DNA from: Bacteroides fragilis
GTDB lineage: Bacteria > Bacteroidota > Bacteroidia > Bacteroidales > Bacteroidaceae
Length of the DNA stretch: 64,000 bases
Assembly: GCF_002849695.1 (NCBI RefSeq)
Contig: NZ_CP018937.1
Location: 4,650,001 to 4,714,000, forward strand
Direction of reading: 5' to 3'
This document shows positions 24,579 through 32,638 of this stretch, in pieces; the stretch's first letter is position 1; every line of letters starts with the position of its first letter. Made by a program: the position numbers and the translations under genes. The notes under the pieces are model-generated. The model was given only the letters and a program-made list of their open reading frames with translations. It had not been told where the DNA came from and made no database searches.

Positions 24579-25154
24579 ATGGAGAAAAACATCGCTATTT
24601 TTGCTTCCGGCTCTGGTACAAATGCTGAAAACATTATCCGGTATTTCGAGGGAAATGATTCAGTCAGGGTAAAATTAGTTCTTTCTAACAGGAAGGACGC
24701 GTATGTTTTAGAGCGTGCACATCGTTTAGGAGTGCCCTGTAGGGCTTTTCCGAAGTCTGATTGGGAAATTGCGGAATCCATCTTGGATTTGCTGCGTGAA
24801 CATCAGATTGACCTGATAGTGTTAGCCGGCTTCTTGTTGCGTATACCGGATGCACTTTTGCATGCTTATCCTAATAAAATTATAAATATTCATCCGGCTC
24901 TTTTACCTAAGTTTGGGGGAAAGGGGATGTATGGCGATCGGGTGCATGAGGCGGTGGTAATGGCAGGAGAGTCCGAAAGTGGTATTACTATACATTATAT
25001 AGACGAGCATTACGATGAGGGAAGTATCATTTTTCAAGCTAAATGTTCAGTACTTCCCGGAGATACCCCTGCGGAAGTGGCTAAAAAAGTTCATGCGTTG
25101 GAATATGAATGGTTTCCCAGGATCATAGAACAAACCGTAAATACCTTCTTGTAG
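24579..25154 (+). CDS. purN: Phosphoribosylglycinamide formyltransferase
   Basis: 192 residues from the ATG at 24579, which gives the family N-terminus MEKNIAIFASGSGTNAENII; earlier starts would add unrelated residues. PurN transfers a formyl group from 10-formyl-THF to GAR, step three of purine synthesis. The catalytic Asn and His are in NKIINIHPALLPKFGG near 105, and the catalytic Asp in HYIDEHYDEGSII near 145. The substrate loop GKGMYGDRVHEAV is also present. A monocistronic gene divergent from acpP. Confidence 0.96.
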   Translation: MEKNIAIFASGSGTNAENIIRYFEGNDSVRVKLVLSNRKDAYVLERAHRLGVPCRAFPKSDWEIAESILDLLREHQIDLIVLAGFLLRIPDALLHAYPNKIINIHPALLPKFGGKGMYGDRVHEAVVMAGESESGITIHYIDEHYDEGSIIFQAKCSVLPGDTPAEVAKKVHALEYEWFPRIIEQTVNTFL

Positions 25155-25189
25155 AGCTGGTTTTCTGAGGAAATGTTTTATAGTATCGT

Positions 25190-25227
25190 ATGAGGTTGTG
25201 TCGAAACTCTTTTCACCACAGCCTCAT
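25190..25227. terminator. Hairpin between convergent purN and pdxB
   Basis: ATGAGGTTGTG (25190-25200) pairs with CACAGCCTCAT (25217-25227), with one G-T pair, between the 3' ends of two convergent genes. The T-rich stretch lies in the loop rather than after the stem, so termination strength is uncertain. Confidence 0.45.
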
Positions 25228-25282
25228 GCGATGTTTAATATCCTCTTATTGAGGATCGGCATTATCAGGGTTAAATAGTAAA

Positions 25283-26326
25283 TCAACTGATATTAATCTT
25301 ATATGCTCCTTCTTCTCTCCTTAATGGGTAATCTCCCCGGAGTTGTTCAAATAGCTTCGGATGGGTCTTTAGTGCATCGCTGTCCCGTCGGGGATCGTAA
25401 ATTTGCAGGGAGGCCGCCTCATAAGTTGTTGCGGAAATTATTTTGTTTTCCGGTTCCGGAGGAACAATCTGATAGCCGGCTTCAATCCGGAAGAACCGGC
25501 ATAAGGCTTCAAGTGACATTCGGGTTGCGTTTGCTTTTCCGTCTGCGGAATATCCGGCGATGTGAGGAGTGCCTATAATTACTTTCTCTAATAATTTAAG
25601 ATTGATATCCGGTTCATGTTCCCATACATCAATGACAGCATCGGACAAGATACCTGACTGAAGAGCGTCGAGCAGTGCCTCTGTTTCGATAACTTCACCG
25701 CGTGAGGTGTTCATGACTATCGCCCTCTTTTTCAGTGAGCGGAAGAAGTGCTTGTCTGCCAAATGATAAGTTTTATATTTTCCCTCCTTATATAAAGGTA
25801 CATGAAATGTGATTATGTCACACTCTTTGGCTATATTCTCTAAAGTAGTGAACATTGTGCTTTCTTCTTTTTCTGCTGTGGGAAGATCGTTCAGCATTAC
25901 TCGCATTCCTAATTTTCGGGCTACATCAGCTACTTTGCTTCCTACATTTCCTACGCCTACGATGCCAATGGTCATTTGATGCAACTTAATTGCATGGGTT
26001 TGTTGTAAAATGAACAGGGCAGATTGGATATATTGTGCAACGGATGCCGAATTACATCCCGGGGCATTGGTCCATGTGATACCTGCTTCCCGGCAATAGG
26101 CTGTGTCGATATGATCGAATCCTATTGTAGCGGTTGCGATAAATTTTACTTTGCTTCCGGCAAGCAGTGAACGGTTACAATGCGTACGTGTGCGGATAAT
26201 TAATGCATCGGCATCATGTATCAGTTCCGGGGTGAAATCTTTTCCCGGAGCATATACTACTTCATCGGCTATTTGCTCAATAGCCTCTTTGATGTAAGGT
26301 ATTTTGTTGTCTACAATAACTTTCAT
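25283..26326 (-). CDS. pdxB: Erythronate-4-phosphate dehydrogenase
   Basis: 347 residues of the D-2-hydroxyacid dehydrogenase family. PdxB oxidises 4-phosphoerythronate in pyridoxal 5'-phosphate synthesis. It begins MKVIVDNKIPYIKEAIE as in PdxB, with the NAD-binding TIGIVGVGNVGSKVADVAR near 122. The catalytic Arg is in MNTSRGEVIET near 206, Glu in DVWEHEPDI near 235, and His in GTPHIAGYSADGK near 253. The last 70 residues match the PdxB-specific dimerisation domain in position. It is transcribed alone, with a TACCTTTG element upstream. Confidence 0.95.
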   Translation of the reverse strand: MKVIVDNKIPYIKEAIEQIADEVVYAPGKDFTPELIHDADALIIRTRTHCNRSLLAGSKVKFIATATIGFDHIDTAYCREAGITWTNAPGCNSASVAQYIQSALFILQQTHAIKLHQMTIGIVGVGNVGSKVADVARKLGMRVMLNDLPTAEKEESTMFTTLENIAKECDIITFHVPLYKEGKYKTYHLADKHFFRSLKKRAIVMNTSRGEVIETEALLDALQSGILSDAVIDVWEHEPDINLKLLEKVIIGTPHIAGYSADGKANATRMSLEALCRFFRIEAGYQIVPPEPENKIISATTYEAASLQIYDPRRDSDALKTHPKLFEQLRGDYPLRREEGAYKINIS

Positions 26327-26347
26327 GATTGATCAGGGGTTTGCATG

Positions 26348-26355
26348 CAAAGGTA
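26348..26355 (-). promoter_or_regulatory. -7 element for pdxB
   Basis: TACCTTTG on the minus strand (26355-26348), 22 bases before the pdxB ATG. It matches TAnnTTTG; no clear -33 element is seen. Confidence 0.45.
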
Positions 26356-26376
26356 GGAAATAAAAAGCAGGAAAGA

Positions 26377-26407
26377 TTGGCTATATGGAAAATATTGCAT
26401 AGATTTG
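26377..26407 (+). promoter_or_regulatory. Promoter of the first glycosyltransferase pair
   Basis: TTG (26377-26379), 20 bases, then TAGATTTG (26400-26407) fits the Bacteroides promoter form. It lies about 50 bases before the ATG at 26459 and supports that start. Confidence 0.6.
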
Positions 26408-26458
26408 CCCGGTAATGCGCATTACGATAAGTTTGAACTTAGACAATTTATATCAATA

Positions 26459-27175
26459 ATGAAGTGTATCCACATTATTACTCCGGTAAAAGATTCTATT
26501 GAGTTGACGTTGCAAACAGCTGGGGCTATTTTAAAATCAGATTTCACCGTTCCTTTTCATTATACTATTTATAATGATTTCAGCACCGATGAAAACACGA
26601 AACGACTGAAAGAAGCATCCCTGGCGATGGGATTTGAGTTAATTAATCTGTCCGAGATCACTTCTCATCCTTCTCCCAATTATTTGCTGGTGCTTCAGAT
26701 GGCACAAGAAAAGGCTGTTGCCGCTGAAGCAGGCTTGCTGATCGTTGAATCTGATGTGATTGTGAAAAAACACACTTTGCAGTCTCTTTTTGATGGTGCG
26801 CAGTCCAGACAAAACTGTGGAATAGCTGCTGCTGTGACAGTAGATGAGAACGAGGTAATTAATTATCCCTATTTATATGCGAAAGGCAAAGAAAATCAGG
26901 TGTTTCCGGAAAAGAAACATCTTAGTTTCTGCTGTTCTTTGCTGACAACCGACTTTCTGCGTGCTTTTGATTTTCATTCTTTGAATCCGGAAAAGAACTG
27001 GTTTGATGTAACTATTTCCCATCAGGCACTTGAAAAAGGTTTTGTCAATTATCTGTTTACTACTTTGACTGTATGGCATCGCCCGCATAGTAGTCGTCCA
27101 TGGAAACAGTTGAAATATACGAATCCGCTTAAATATTACTGGTTGAAGTTCACTAAAGGATTGGATAAAATTTGA
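26459..27175 (+). CDS. Glycosyltransferase family 2-like protein
   Basis: 238 residues from the ATG at 26459 (MKCIHIITPVKDSIE). The GT-A fold is visible: a first strand IHIITPVKD, YNDFSTDENTKRL near 40, and the DXD-like VESDVIV near 99. No membrane helix. It probably adds a sugar in cell-surface glycan synthesis; donor and acceptor are unknown. It is the first gene of the glycan locus and is followed after four bases by the GT2-kinase fusion, so the two are co-transcribed. Sequence similarity to well-known GT2 enzymes looks distant, so the family call is good but not certain. Confidence 0.75.
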   Translation: MKCIHIITPVKDSIELTLQTAGAILKSDFTVPFHYTIYNDFSTDENTKRLKEASLAMGFELINLSEITSHPSPNYLLVLQMAQEKAVAAEAGLLIVESDVIVKKHTLQSLFDGAQSRQNCGIAAAVTVDENEVINYPYLYAKGKENQVFPEKKHLSFCCSLLTTDFLRAFDFHSLNPEKNWFDVTISHQALEKGFVNYLFTTLTVWHRPHSSRPWKQLKYTNPLKYYWLKFTKGLDKI

Positions 27176-27179
27176 TGGT

Positions 27180-28634
27180 ATGGCAAAGCCGTTAGTATCT
27201 GTAGTTATTCCTGTATATAATATGGAGGAGTTTCTGGAGGAGACACTGGATTCTGTCCTGTCTTCTGATTATCCGAACTTTGAGGTGATTGTGATGGATG
27301 ATGGTTCGAAAGACCGTTCTCTTGAAATTGCCGAAAGCTATAAGTCCCGGTATGAAAATGTAAGGGTTTACACACAAGTAAATAGTGGCGTTGCTACGGC
27401 TCGTAATCATGCTATTTCTAAAGCAGGTGGAGTATATATTTTGCCGGTCGATGCTGATAATCGTATTAGTAAAGAATTGATTCATTCTGCTGTAGATATA
27501 CTGGAGTCGGATCCGGAAGTAAAAGTGGTCTGTCCACGTGCCGAGTTTTTCGGAGACCGTTCGGGCGAATGGGTATTACCACCTTTCTCGCTATCATTGC
27601 TTGCTCGTAAAAATATGATGGATACTTGTGCTGTTTACCGTAAGTCCGAATGGGAAAGAATTGGAGGATACTGTGCGGAGATCGTGGCTCGTGAAGATTG
27701 GGAATTTTGGATCTCAATGTTAAAGGATGGAGGAAAGGTTGTAAAGTTGCCGGAAATAGGTTTGTTTTATCGGGTGCGCGAACAGTCTAAACGTGTTACT
27801 GACCGTTTGCTAAAAAAGCATGTGATTGACGTTCTAAATAGACGGCATCCTGATTTCTTTGAGCGGGAATTGGGAGGGCCGTTACGTTATCAGCGTTCCT
27901 GGTCAAGGTTAATCAATCGGATTTCCCGAATAATCCACCCTCGGAGAGTCTTCGTTGGAGATGATTTTCAGGACTTATCCTCTTTTGTACGTGTATTACC
28001 TGTGCATTTTGAGAATGGAGGAACGTTGATATATGAAGGAAGAAATAAATTGAAAGAGTTTGAAATACATGGTAGAAAGTTGATAGTGAAGTCATATCAG
28101 CTTCCTCACCTGATTAATCGAGTTGTTTATAATTCTTTTCGTGCCTCTAAAGCCCGCCGTTCTTATCAATACGCACAGATGCTGCGTAAAGCAGGTGTTG
28201 GCTCTCCTGCTCCTGTTGGATTTTATTCTACGGGAACATGGTTGTTGTTTGGCCGTAGCTACTTTGTGAGCCTAAAGTCCGAATGTCCTTATACGTATCG
28301 TAATCTGTTAGAGGAGACTTTTACTGGTGACAAAGAAAAGGTGTTACGTGCTATAGCCCGTACCACAGCAGCTTTACACGAAAACGGTTTTCTACATAAA
28401 GATTACTCGGGAGGGAACATTCTTTTTAGGGAAACGGATAAAGGCATTGAAGTGGAAATCATTGATTTAAACCGCATGCGTTTTGGTAAAGTCGACATAG
28501 AAACCGGTTGTAAGAACTTTGAGCGCTTGCCCGGAACACACGAGATGTTTGTTATCTTGGCAGATGAATATGCCAAAGTGAGGGGATTCGATGTCGATAG
28601 ATGTCTGGAACTGATTGAGAAGAGTCATTTATGA
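27180..28634 (+). CDS. Bifunctional glycosyltransferase (GT2) and LPS-kinase-like fusion
   Basis: 484 residues. Residues 1-230 are a canonical GT2 domain: VSVVIPVYNMEEFLEETLDS, DDGSKDRS near 37, the DXD-type LPVDADNRIS near 90, and the acceptor-side AREDWEFWISM near 168. Residues about 265-484 resemble WaaP/Kdo-kinase proteins, with a GRKLIVKSY lysine segment, then HENGFLHKDYSGGNILF near 405 (catalytic loop His/Asp and Asn) and IEIIDLNRMRFG-like metal-binding Asp near 430. One chain could thus add a sugar and phosphorylate the core. It overlaps the 3' end of the convergent gene at 28625 by ten bases. Confidence 0.85.
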   Translation: MAKPLVSVVIPVYNMEEFLEETLDSVLSSDYPNFEVIVMDDGSKDRSLEIAESYKSRYENVRVYTQVNSGVATARNHAISKAGGVYILPVDADNRISKELIHSAVDILESDPEVKVVCPRAEFFGDRSGEWVLPPFSLSLLARKNMMDTCAVYRKSEWERIGGYCAEIVAREDWEFWISMLKDGGKVVKLPEIGLFYRVREQSKRVTDRLLKKHVIDVLNRRHPDFFERELGGPLRYQRSWSRLINRISRIIHPRRVFVGDDFQDLSSFVRVLPVHFENGGTLIYEGRNKLKEFEIHGRKLIVKSYQLPHLINRVVYNSFRASKARRSYQYAQMLRKAGVGSPAPVGFYSTGTWLLFGRSYFVSLKSECPYTYRNLLEETFTGDKEKVLRAIARTTAALHENGFLHKDYSGGNILFRETDKGIEVEIIDLNRMRFGKVDIETGCKNFERLPGTHEMFVILADEYAKVRGFDVDRCLELIEKSHL

Positions 28635-29506
28635 CGCATTGATTGAGACAACCCTTTGCCTAAGATTATGGTGGGCAGTATATACCAACGTCTGAAGTGG
28701 AAACATAATTTGATTATAATGATCCATTTATATATGATATAGAATAAAAAATTGGAATGCTTTTTATATACATATAATTTTGAAATAAACCTTTCTTTGT
28801 AAGCCAACGCATAAACTTTTGTAGATTCACCTTGGAGGTGTAAAAATCTATAGGTTGGCAGAACCGTTGACTGATAGTTGTGATAAGATAACCTTGTACA
28901 GATATCATACTCTTCATAATAGAGGAATATATTAGTATCAAAGCCTTTGATTTTGAAGAAGACTTCTGAAGGAAACATCATAAATGCTCCGTTGATCCAT
29001 GAAGCATGTATAGGAAACTGGTATACTTTCTTTTTTCGTTTGGGGTAGCGGGCGGGACATAATCTTTCCGGGATGTCGTTTCCTAAAATCTCATATAGAA
29101 TACCGATTGGATGATTGAATGAGGGTACTGCCTTTAGGTGTTTGTTGTATTGCTGTGGTGTAATGCATCCTGTTTGAGGATTTTCTTTCAAGTAACTGCA
29201 TAATGGGCTAATGCAGTCCTCTAATAGCTCAGTGTCATTGTTTAGAAAACAGAGGTATTTCCCTTGGGCTATGTTTGCGCCAACCATATTCCCTGCCCCG
29301 AAACCACTGTTTATTTTGTTGCGTATAATAGTAATTTCCTGACCGGAAAGATTTTCAGTAAGGTGTTGATAGTCTGTTTCCTGGCTGGCATTGTCGACAA
29401 CTATTATTTCGTAAGTGCCATTAGGCAGGTATTTGTGTATACTGTTAATGCAGTTTAGGGTTAATCGGGAGGTATTATAATTCAGGATGATAATTGATAC
29501 TTTCAT
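28625..29506 (-). CDS. Glycosyltransferase family 2 (rhamnosyltransferase-like)
   Basis: 293 residues. The GT2 N-terminus VSIIILNYNTSRLTLNCINS is followed by IIVVDNASQETD near 35, the LNNDTELLEDCI DXD-type motif near 90, and a GAFMMFPSEVFFKIKGFDT segment near 172. It has the length and pattern of rhamnosyltransferase-type GT2 enzymes of O-antigen and LOS loci. The C-terminus has a hydrophobic stretch (FLFYIIYKWIIIIKL), perhaps membrane-associated. It lies downstream of the fucosyltransferase on the same strand (33-base gap), so the two probably share a transcript. Confidence 0.85.
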   Translation of the reverse strand: MKVSIIILNYNTSRLTLNCINSIHKYLPNGTYEIIVVDNASQETDYQHLTENLSGQEITIIRNKINSGFGAGNMVGANIAQGKYLCFLNNDTELLEDCISPLCSYLKENPQTGCITPQQYNKHLKAVPSFNHPIGILYEILGNDIPERLCPARYPKRKKKVYQFPIHASWINGAFMMFPSEVFFKIKGFDTNIFLYYEEYDICTRLSYHNYQSTVLPTYRFLHLQGESTKVYALAYKERFISKLYVYKKHSNFLFYIIYKWIIIIKLCFHFRRWYILPTIILGKGLSQSMRHK

Positions 29507-29539
29507 AGTGGTATGGGGTTTATTTAATTATTATTGGGT

Positions 29540-30388
29540 TTATATATCTATCGAAATCCAGCTTTCCGGAAGTATGTGGGGTGTCTTCTTGACGTTTGAC
29601 CAGCGTGAAGGTGCGATAACAGTTTTATCCTTATAGGCATTTAGCCATGCTCCCCACCAACTGAAACTGCTGTTGGCTATTATATTATGACGGCACAGGC
29701 TCATCAACATCATGTCCTGCCAACTGTCAGGGCCCTTATTCCAGGATATATATTGATGGGGTAAATGATGTATCTTCAAATGTGCTTTCGTCCATTCCAC
29801 ATCATCAGAAAAGATATGGAAGAATGCTTTCGGTTCTTTTTTTAGTATGATTGAGATTGCCTTTTGATAGTATTCTTCTGTGCATATATTTCCATATTTT
29901 ATTTTGTTTTTGGCTGATGTATAATCTCCTCTTCGGATATGAATTGATACGCTCGAACGTTGTTCTTTAATTATCTTTGCCCATTCTTTTGTTCTGAAAT
30001 TGGCATTTTCTGTGTTGAAAGAAAAAATATCTCTTATGGTATCTGAAGATTCTTTGAAGAAGAGTTCAGATTGAAAGAATCCTTTGTAATATACTAATGG
30101 CCATCTCTTGTGTTGTGTGTATTTATGAATGGATAATTCTTCTTCGGATTTTTCTCGTATAATCGAAAAGAATGCATACACAATTACTCTTTTAAGCCAT
30201 TTGTGGGCAGATATTGTTTGGGGACGGATCGAAAATACATCTTCCAATTCATATCCGTTATGTAATTTATATTTCTTCATTTCAGACATATCTATCCGAA
30301 GCTCCGGAAATATTGTTTTCATTTGTATATAGAAGGCGTAAATGAACATTTGATTCCCTAATCCGCCTGTCATTCGTACTAATTTCAT
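29540..30388 (-). CDS. Alpha-1,2-fucosyltransferase-like glycosyltransferase (GT11)
   Basis: Starting at the ATG at 30388 (MKLVRMTGGLGNQMFIYAF), about 282 residues. An upstream start at 30439 would translate through a palindrome and is unlikely. The GT11 signature is complete: the GGLGNQMF loop at the N-terminus, the GDP-fucose-binding SIHIRRGDYTSA near 160, and SNSSFSWWGAWLN near 235. It would transfer fucose in alpha-1,2 linkage to a surface glycan. A fucose uptake operon is also in this window. Its upstream region is the putative invertible promoter, which in the present orientation points away from it. Confidence 0.9.
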   Translation of the reverse strand: MKLVRMTGGLGNQMFIYAFYIQMKTIFPELRIDMSEMKKYKLHNGYELEDVFSIRPQTISAHKWLKRVIVYAFFSIIREKSEEELSIHKYTQHKRWPLVYYKGFFQSELFFKESSDTIRDIFSFNTENANFRTKEWAKIIKEQRSSVSIHIRRGDYTSAKNKIKYGNICTEEYYQKAISIILKKEPKAFFHIFSDDVEWTKAHLKIHHLPHQYISWNKGPDSWQDMMLMSLCRHNIIANSSFSWWGAWLNAYKDKTVIAPSRWSNVKKTPHILPESWISIDI

Positions 30389-30410
30389 CATTCTTTGATT
30401 TTGATATGTT

Positions 30411-30629
30411 TTTTTAAACGTACGTTTAAAAAACATCATATTTTAACCTGCCATTTATTTTTATATGTTGTGAAATATGGATTATATTGTATGAGGTGTA
30501 AAAGGCTTATTAAAGGTTTGTTTAATCTTTATCTTCGGTTTTCTTAATAAAAAACTGTAATTAGTTTTTTCAAGTAGAAAATAAGTCTTATTTTTGTTTC
30601 ATTAAACGTACGTTTAATGAAACAAAAAT
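30411..30629. promoter_or_regulatory. Putative Mpi-type invertible promoter between the GT11 and GT90 genes
   Basis: Two copies of TTAAACGTACGTTTAA, each the centre of a larger perfect palindrome (22 bp at 30411-30432; 40 bp at 30590-30629), lie 188 bases apart centre to centre. Both contain AAACGTACGT, which fits ARACGTWCGT, the consensus I recall for inverted repeats of Mpi-invertible promoters in B. fragilis, and the spacing is of the right size. TATTTTTG (30589-30596, plus) is a -7 element just inside the right repeat, facing the GT90 gene. No matching -7 faces the GT11 gene, so the GT90 side looks ON. No recombinase gene is in the window. Confidence 0.72.
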
Positions 30630-30665
30630 GAAGCTGAAAGACGTTTGGCTTAACTGCTTAATGAT

Positions 30666-31685
30666 ATGAATGATAGTCTTTTATATAAACTTTCCAGTGG
30701 CAAGCCTCCTAAGTTTATTTATTTTATAAGTAATACTTTGAAGATGCTTATTCCGAATGCTTTTTATCGGTATAAGTTGAAAAGTACATTGGCTCAATTA
30801 CAGTATCGTTCGGATAAAGACTATATCGAAGAGAGAGTGAATTATTATAATAAGCTGTCTTCTCCTTCTTCTTTGCCGGAAAAGTCTTTTATAAAGAATG
30901 AATTTCGGTATTTGATCTTTTTAGGAACTCTTGCGGACAATAAAAAATCTCTTTTTCATACCGCATATTTTTTTGATACCAGGGAATATACCCGTTGGTT
31001 TAAACAATCTCTTCGGTGGGGATATTGCCCGGGCGATGTATATTTCACTCCGGAATTCCCGTCTATTGTGAAAAGCCGTTTACTGACCGATTCCAATGAT
31101 AACTCTGTTGTTATGAAACTGGATAAGTTCAGGCATTTTATGTTTGTAAATGATACAATGCCTTTTTCTTCTAAAAAGGATATGGTTATCTTCAGAGGGA
31201 AAATACGACGAAGCCGTACCCGTAAATTATTTTTAGAGATGTATATGGACCATCCGATGTGTGACTGTGGAGTCGTTGGTAAGGATGAGGGAGTACCGGA
31301 CGCATGGATGACTCCTAAAAAAACGATTCGTCAGCATTTGGATTATAAGTTCATAATGGCATTGGAGGGGAATGATGTTGCATCAAATCTGAAATGGGTA
31401 ATGTCTTCTAACTCGATAGCAGTGATGCCGCGTCCCACTTGCGAAACTTGGTTTATGGAAGGGAAATTGATTCCTAACTATCATTATATTGAGATTAAAC
31501 CCGATTTTACGGATTTGGAGGAACGGTTGAAGTATTACATCGAACATCCGGAAGAGGCTCAACAAATCATAGAGCATGCTCATGAATATGTGGCTCAGTT
31601 CAGAAATCCTCGTCGTGAAAAGTTAATATCGCTGTTGGTTCTGGATAAATATTTTCGGATGACAGGTCAAAATATTGAAGATTGA
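30666..31685 (+). CDS. Glycosyltransferase family 90 (CAP10/LpsA-like)
   Basis: 339 residues with the GT90 pattern in the C-terminal half: KKDMVIFRGKIRRSRTRKLF near 180, the LDYKFIMALEGNDVASNLKW donor-binding region near 228, and SNSIAVMPRPTCETWFMEGK near 250. Such enzymes transfer xylose, glucose or related sugars to LPS or capsule. It is preceded by the putative invertible promoter and followed on the same strand by a GT8 gene, so the two would be switched together. The acceptor is unknown. Confidence 0.85.
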   Translation: MNDSLLYKLSSGKPPKFIYFISNTLKMLIPNAFYRYKLKSTLAQLQYRSDKDYIEERVNYYNKLSSPSSLPEKSFIKNEFRYLIFLGTLADNKKSLFHTAYFFDTREYTRWFKQSLRWGYCPGDVYFTPEFPSIVKSRLLTDSNDNSVVMKLDKFRHFMFVNDTMPFSSKKDMVIFRGKIRRSRTRKLFLEMYMDHPMCDCGVVGKDEGVPDAWMTPKKTIRQHLDYKFIMALEGNDVASNLKWVMSSNSIAVMPRPTCETWFMEGKLIPNYHYIEIKPDFTDLEERLKYYIEHPEEAQQIIEHAHEYVAQFRNPRREKLISLLVLDKYFRMTGQNIED

Positions 31686-31702
31686 TAAAACTCTATTCTC
31701 CT

Positions 31703-32617
31703 ATGATACATATAGCATGTAATATTGACTCTAATTTTACGGTACACTGTGCAGTAACTTTGGTTTCACTGTTCGAAAATAACCGTGAATCTGAGTTTTG
31801 TATCCATATTGTGGCCTCTACACTGCCTTCTGAAGATAAGGAAGTACTAAAAACAATAGCAGGTCGTTATGGCAATGAAGTACGCTTTTACTTTCCTCCG
31901 GAAGACTTGTTGCATAATTTTTCTATCAAGAAGTTTGGTAAGCGCATTTCTATGGCCACTTATTACCGTTGTATGTTCTCGGCCATTTTACCGGAAGAGG
32001 TGGATAAAGTGCTTTATCTGGATTGTGATATTGTTATTCTTGGAGATATATCAGAGTATTGGAATACAGATATGAGTAATTATTCGGTTGCTTGTGTCGA
32101 AGATATCGGCAGTAATGAAGATGAACGTTATGATATCTTGAAATATGATAAATCATTCTCTTATTTTAATGCGGGAGTACTACTTATCAATTTGCGCTAT
32201 TGGCGTGAGCATAAAATAGATGAACAATGTGAACAGTATTTTTTACGATATCCCGAGCGTATCCGCTTTAATGACCAGGATCTTTTGAATGCTGTTCTGC
32301 ATGAATCTAAACTTTTTGTTCCCTTGAAATGGAATATGCAGGATGGTTTCTACCGTTATGGGGCGGATAAAGGAGTGAAAGATAAGAAGCAATTGCATCA
32401 ACAATTGCTCCATCCTGTTATCCTGCATTATACTAATAAAAAACCCTGGAATTATGATAGCATGCATCCTTTGAAAGGAGAATACTTTAAGTATCTGGAT
32501 ATGACTCCCTGGAAAGGCAAACGACCTTTATCTACTTTTAAAGCTCGTTTGTCCTGGTGGTTGAAGTTGCTTCCTTATGCAATGCGGTTCCGTAAGCCCA
32601 AGTATATGAAGCTGTAA
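31703..32617 (+). CDS. Glycosyltransferase family 8 (LgtC-like)
   Basis: About 304 residues from the ATG at 31703 (MIHIACNIDSNFT); an upstream TTG at 31682 would overlap the previous gene and is less likely. GT8 motifs: IHIACNIDSNFTVHCAVTLV at the start, the metal-binding LYLDCDIVILGDIS near 95, YFNAGVLLINLRYWRE near 155, FNDQDLLNAVL near 190, and LHYTNKKPWNYD near 245. These are retaining galactosyl- or glucosyltransferases that extend LPS core chains. It lies 17 bases after the GT90 gene and is co-transcribed with it. Confidence 0.9.
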   Translation: MIHIACNIDSNFTVHCAVTLVSLFENNRESEFCIHIVASTLPSEDKEVLKTIAGRYGNEVRFYFPPEDLLHNFSIKKFGKRISMATYYRCMFSAILPEEVDKVLYLDCDIVILGDISEYWNTDMSNYSVACVEDIGSNEDERYDILKYDKSFSYFNAGVLLINLRYWREHKIDEQCEQYFLRYPERIRFNDQDLLNAVLHESKLFVPLKWNMQDGFYRYGADKGVKDKKQLHQQLLHPVILHYTNKKPWNYDSMHPLKGEYFKYLDMTPWKGKRPLSTFKARLSWWLKLLPYAMRFRKPKYMKL

Positions 32618-32638
32618 ATACATTGATCAAAGCATTTG

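Noticed and set aside
30411..30629. A pair of plain intrinsic terminators
   Set aside because: The palindromes lie upstream of start codons, share the AAACGTACGTTT core in inverted orientation, and one carries a -7 element, which fits an invertible promoter better.
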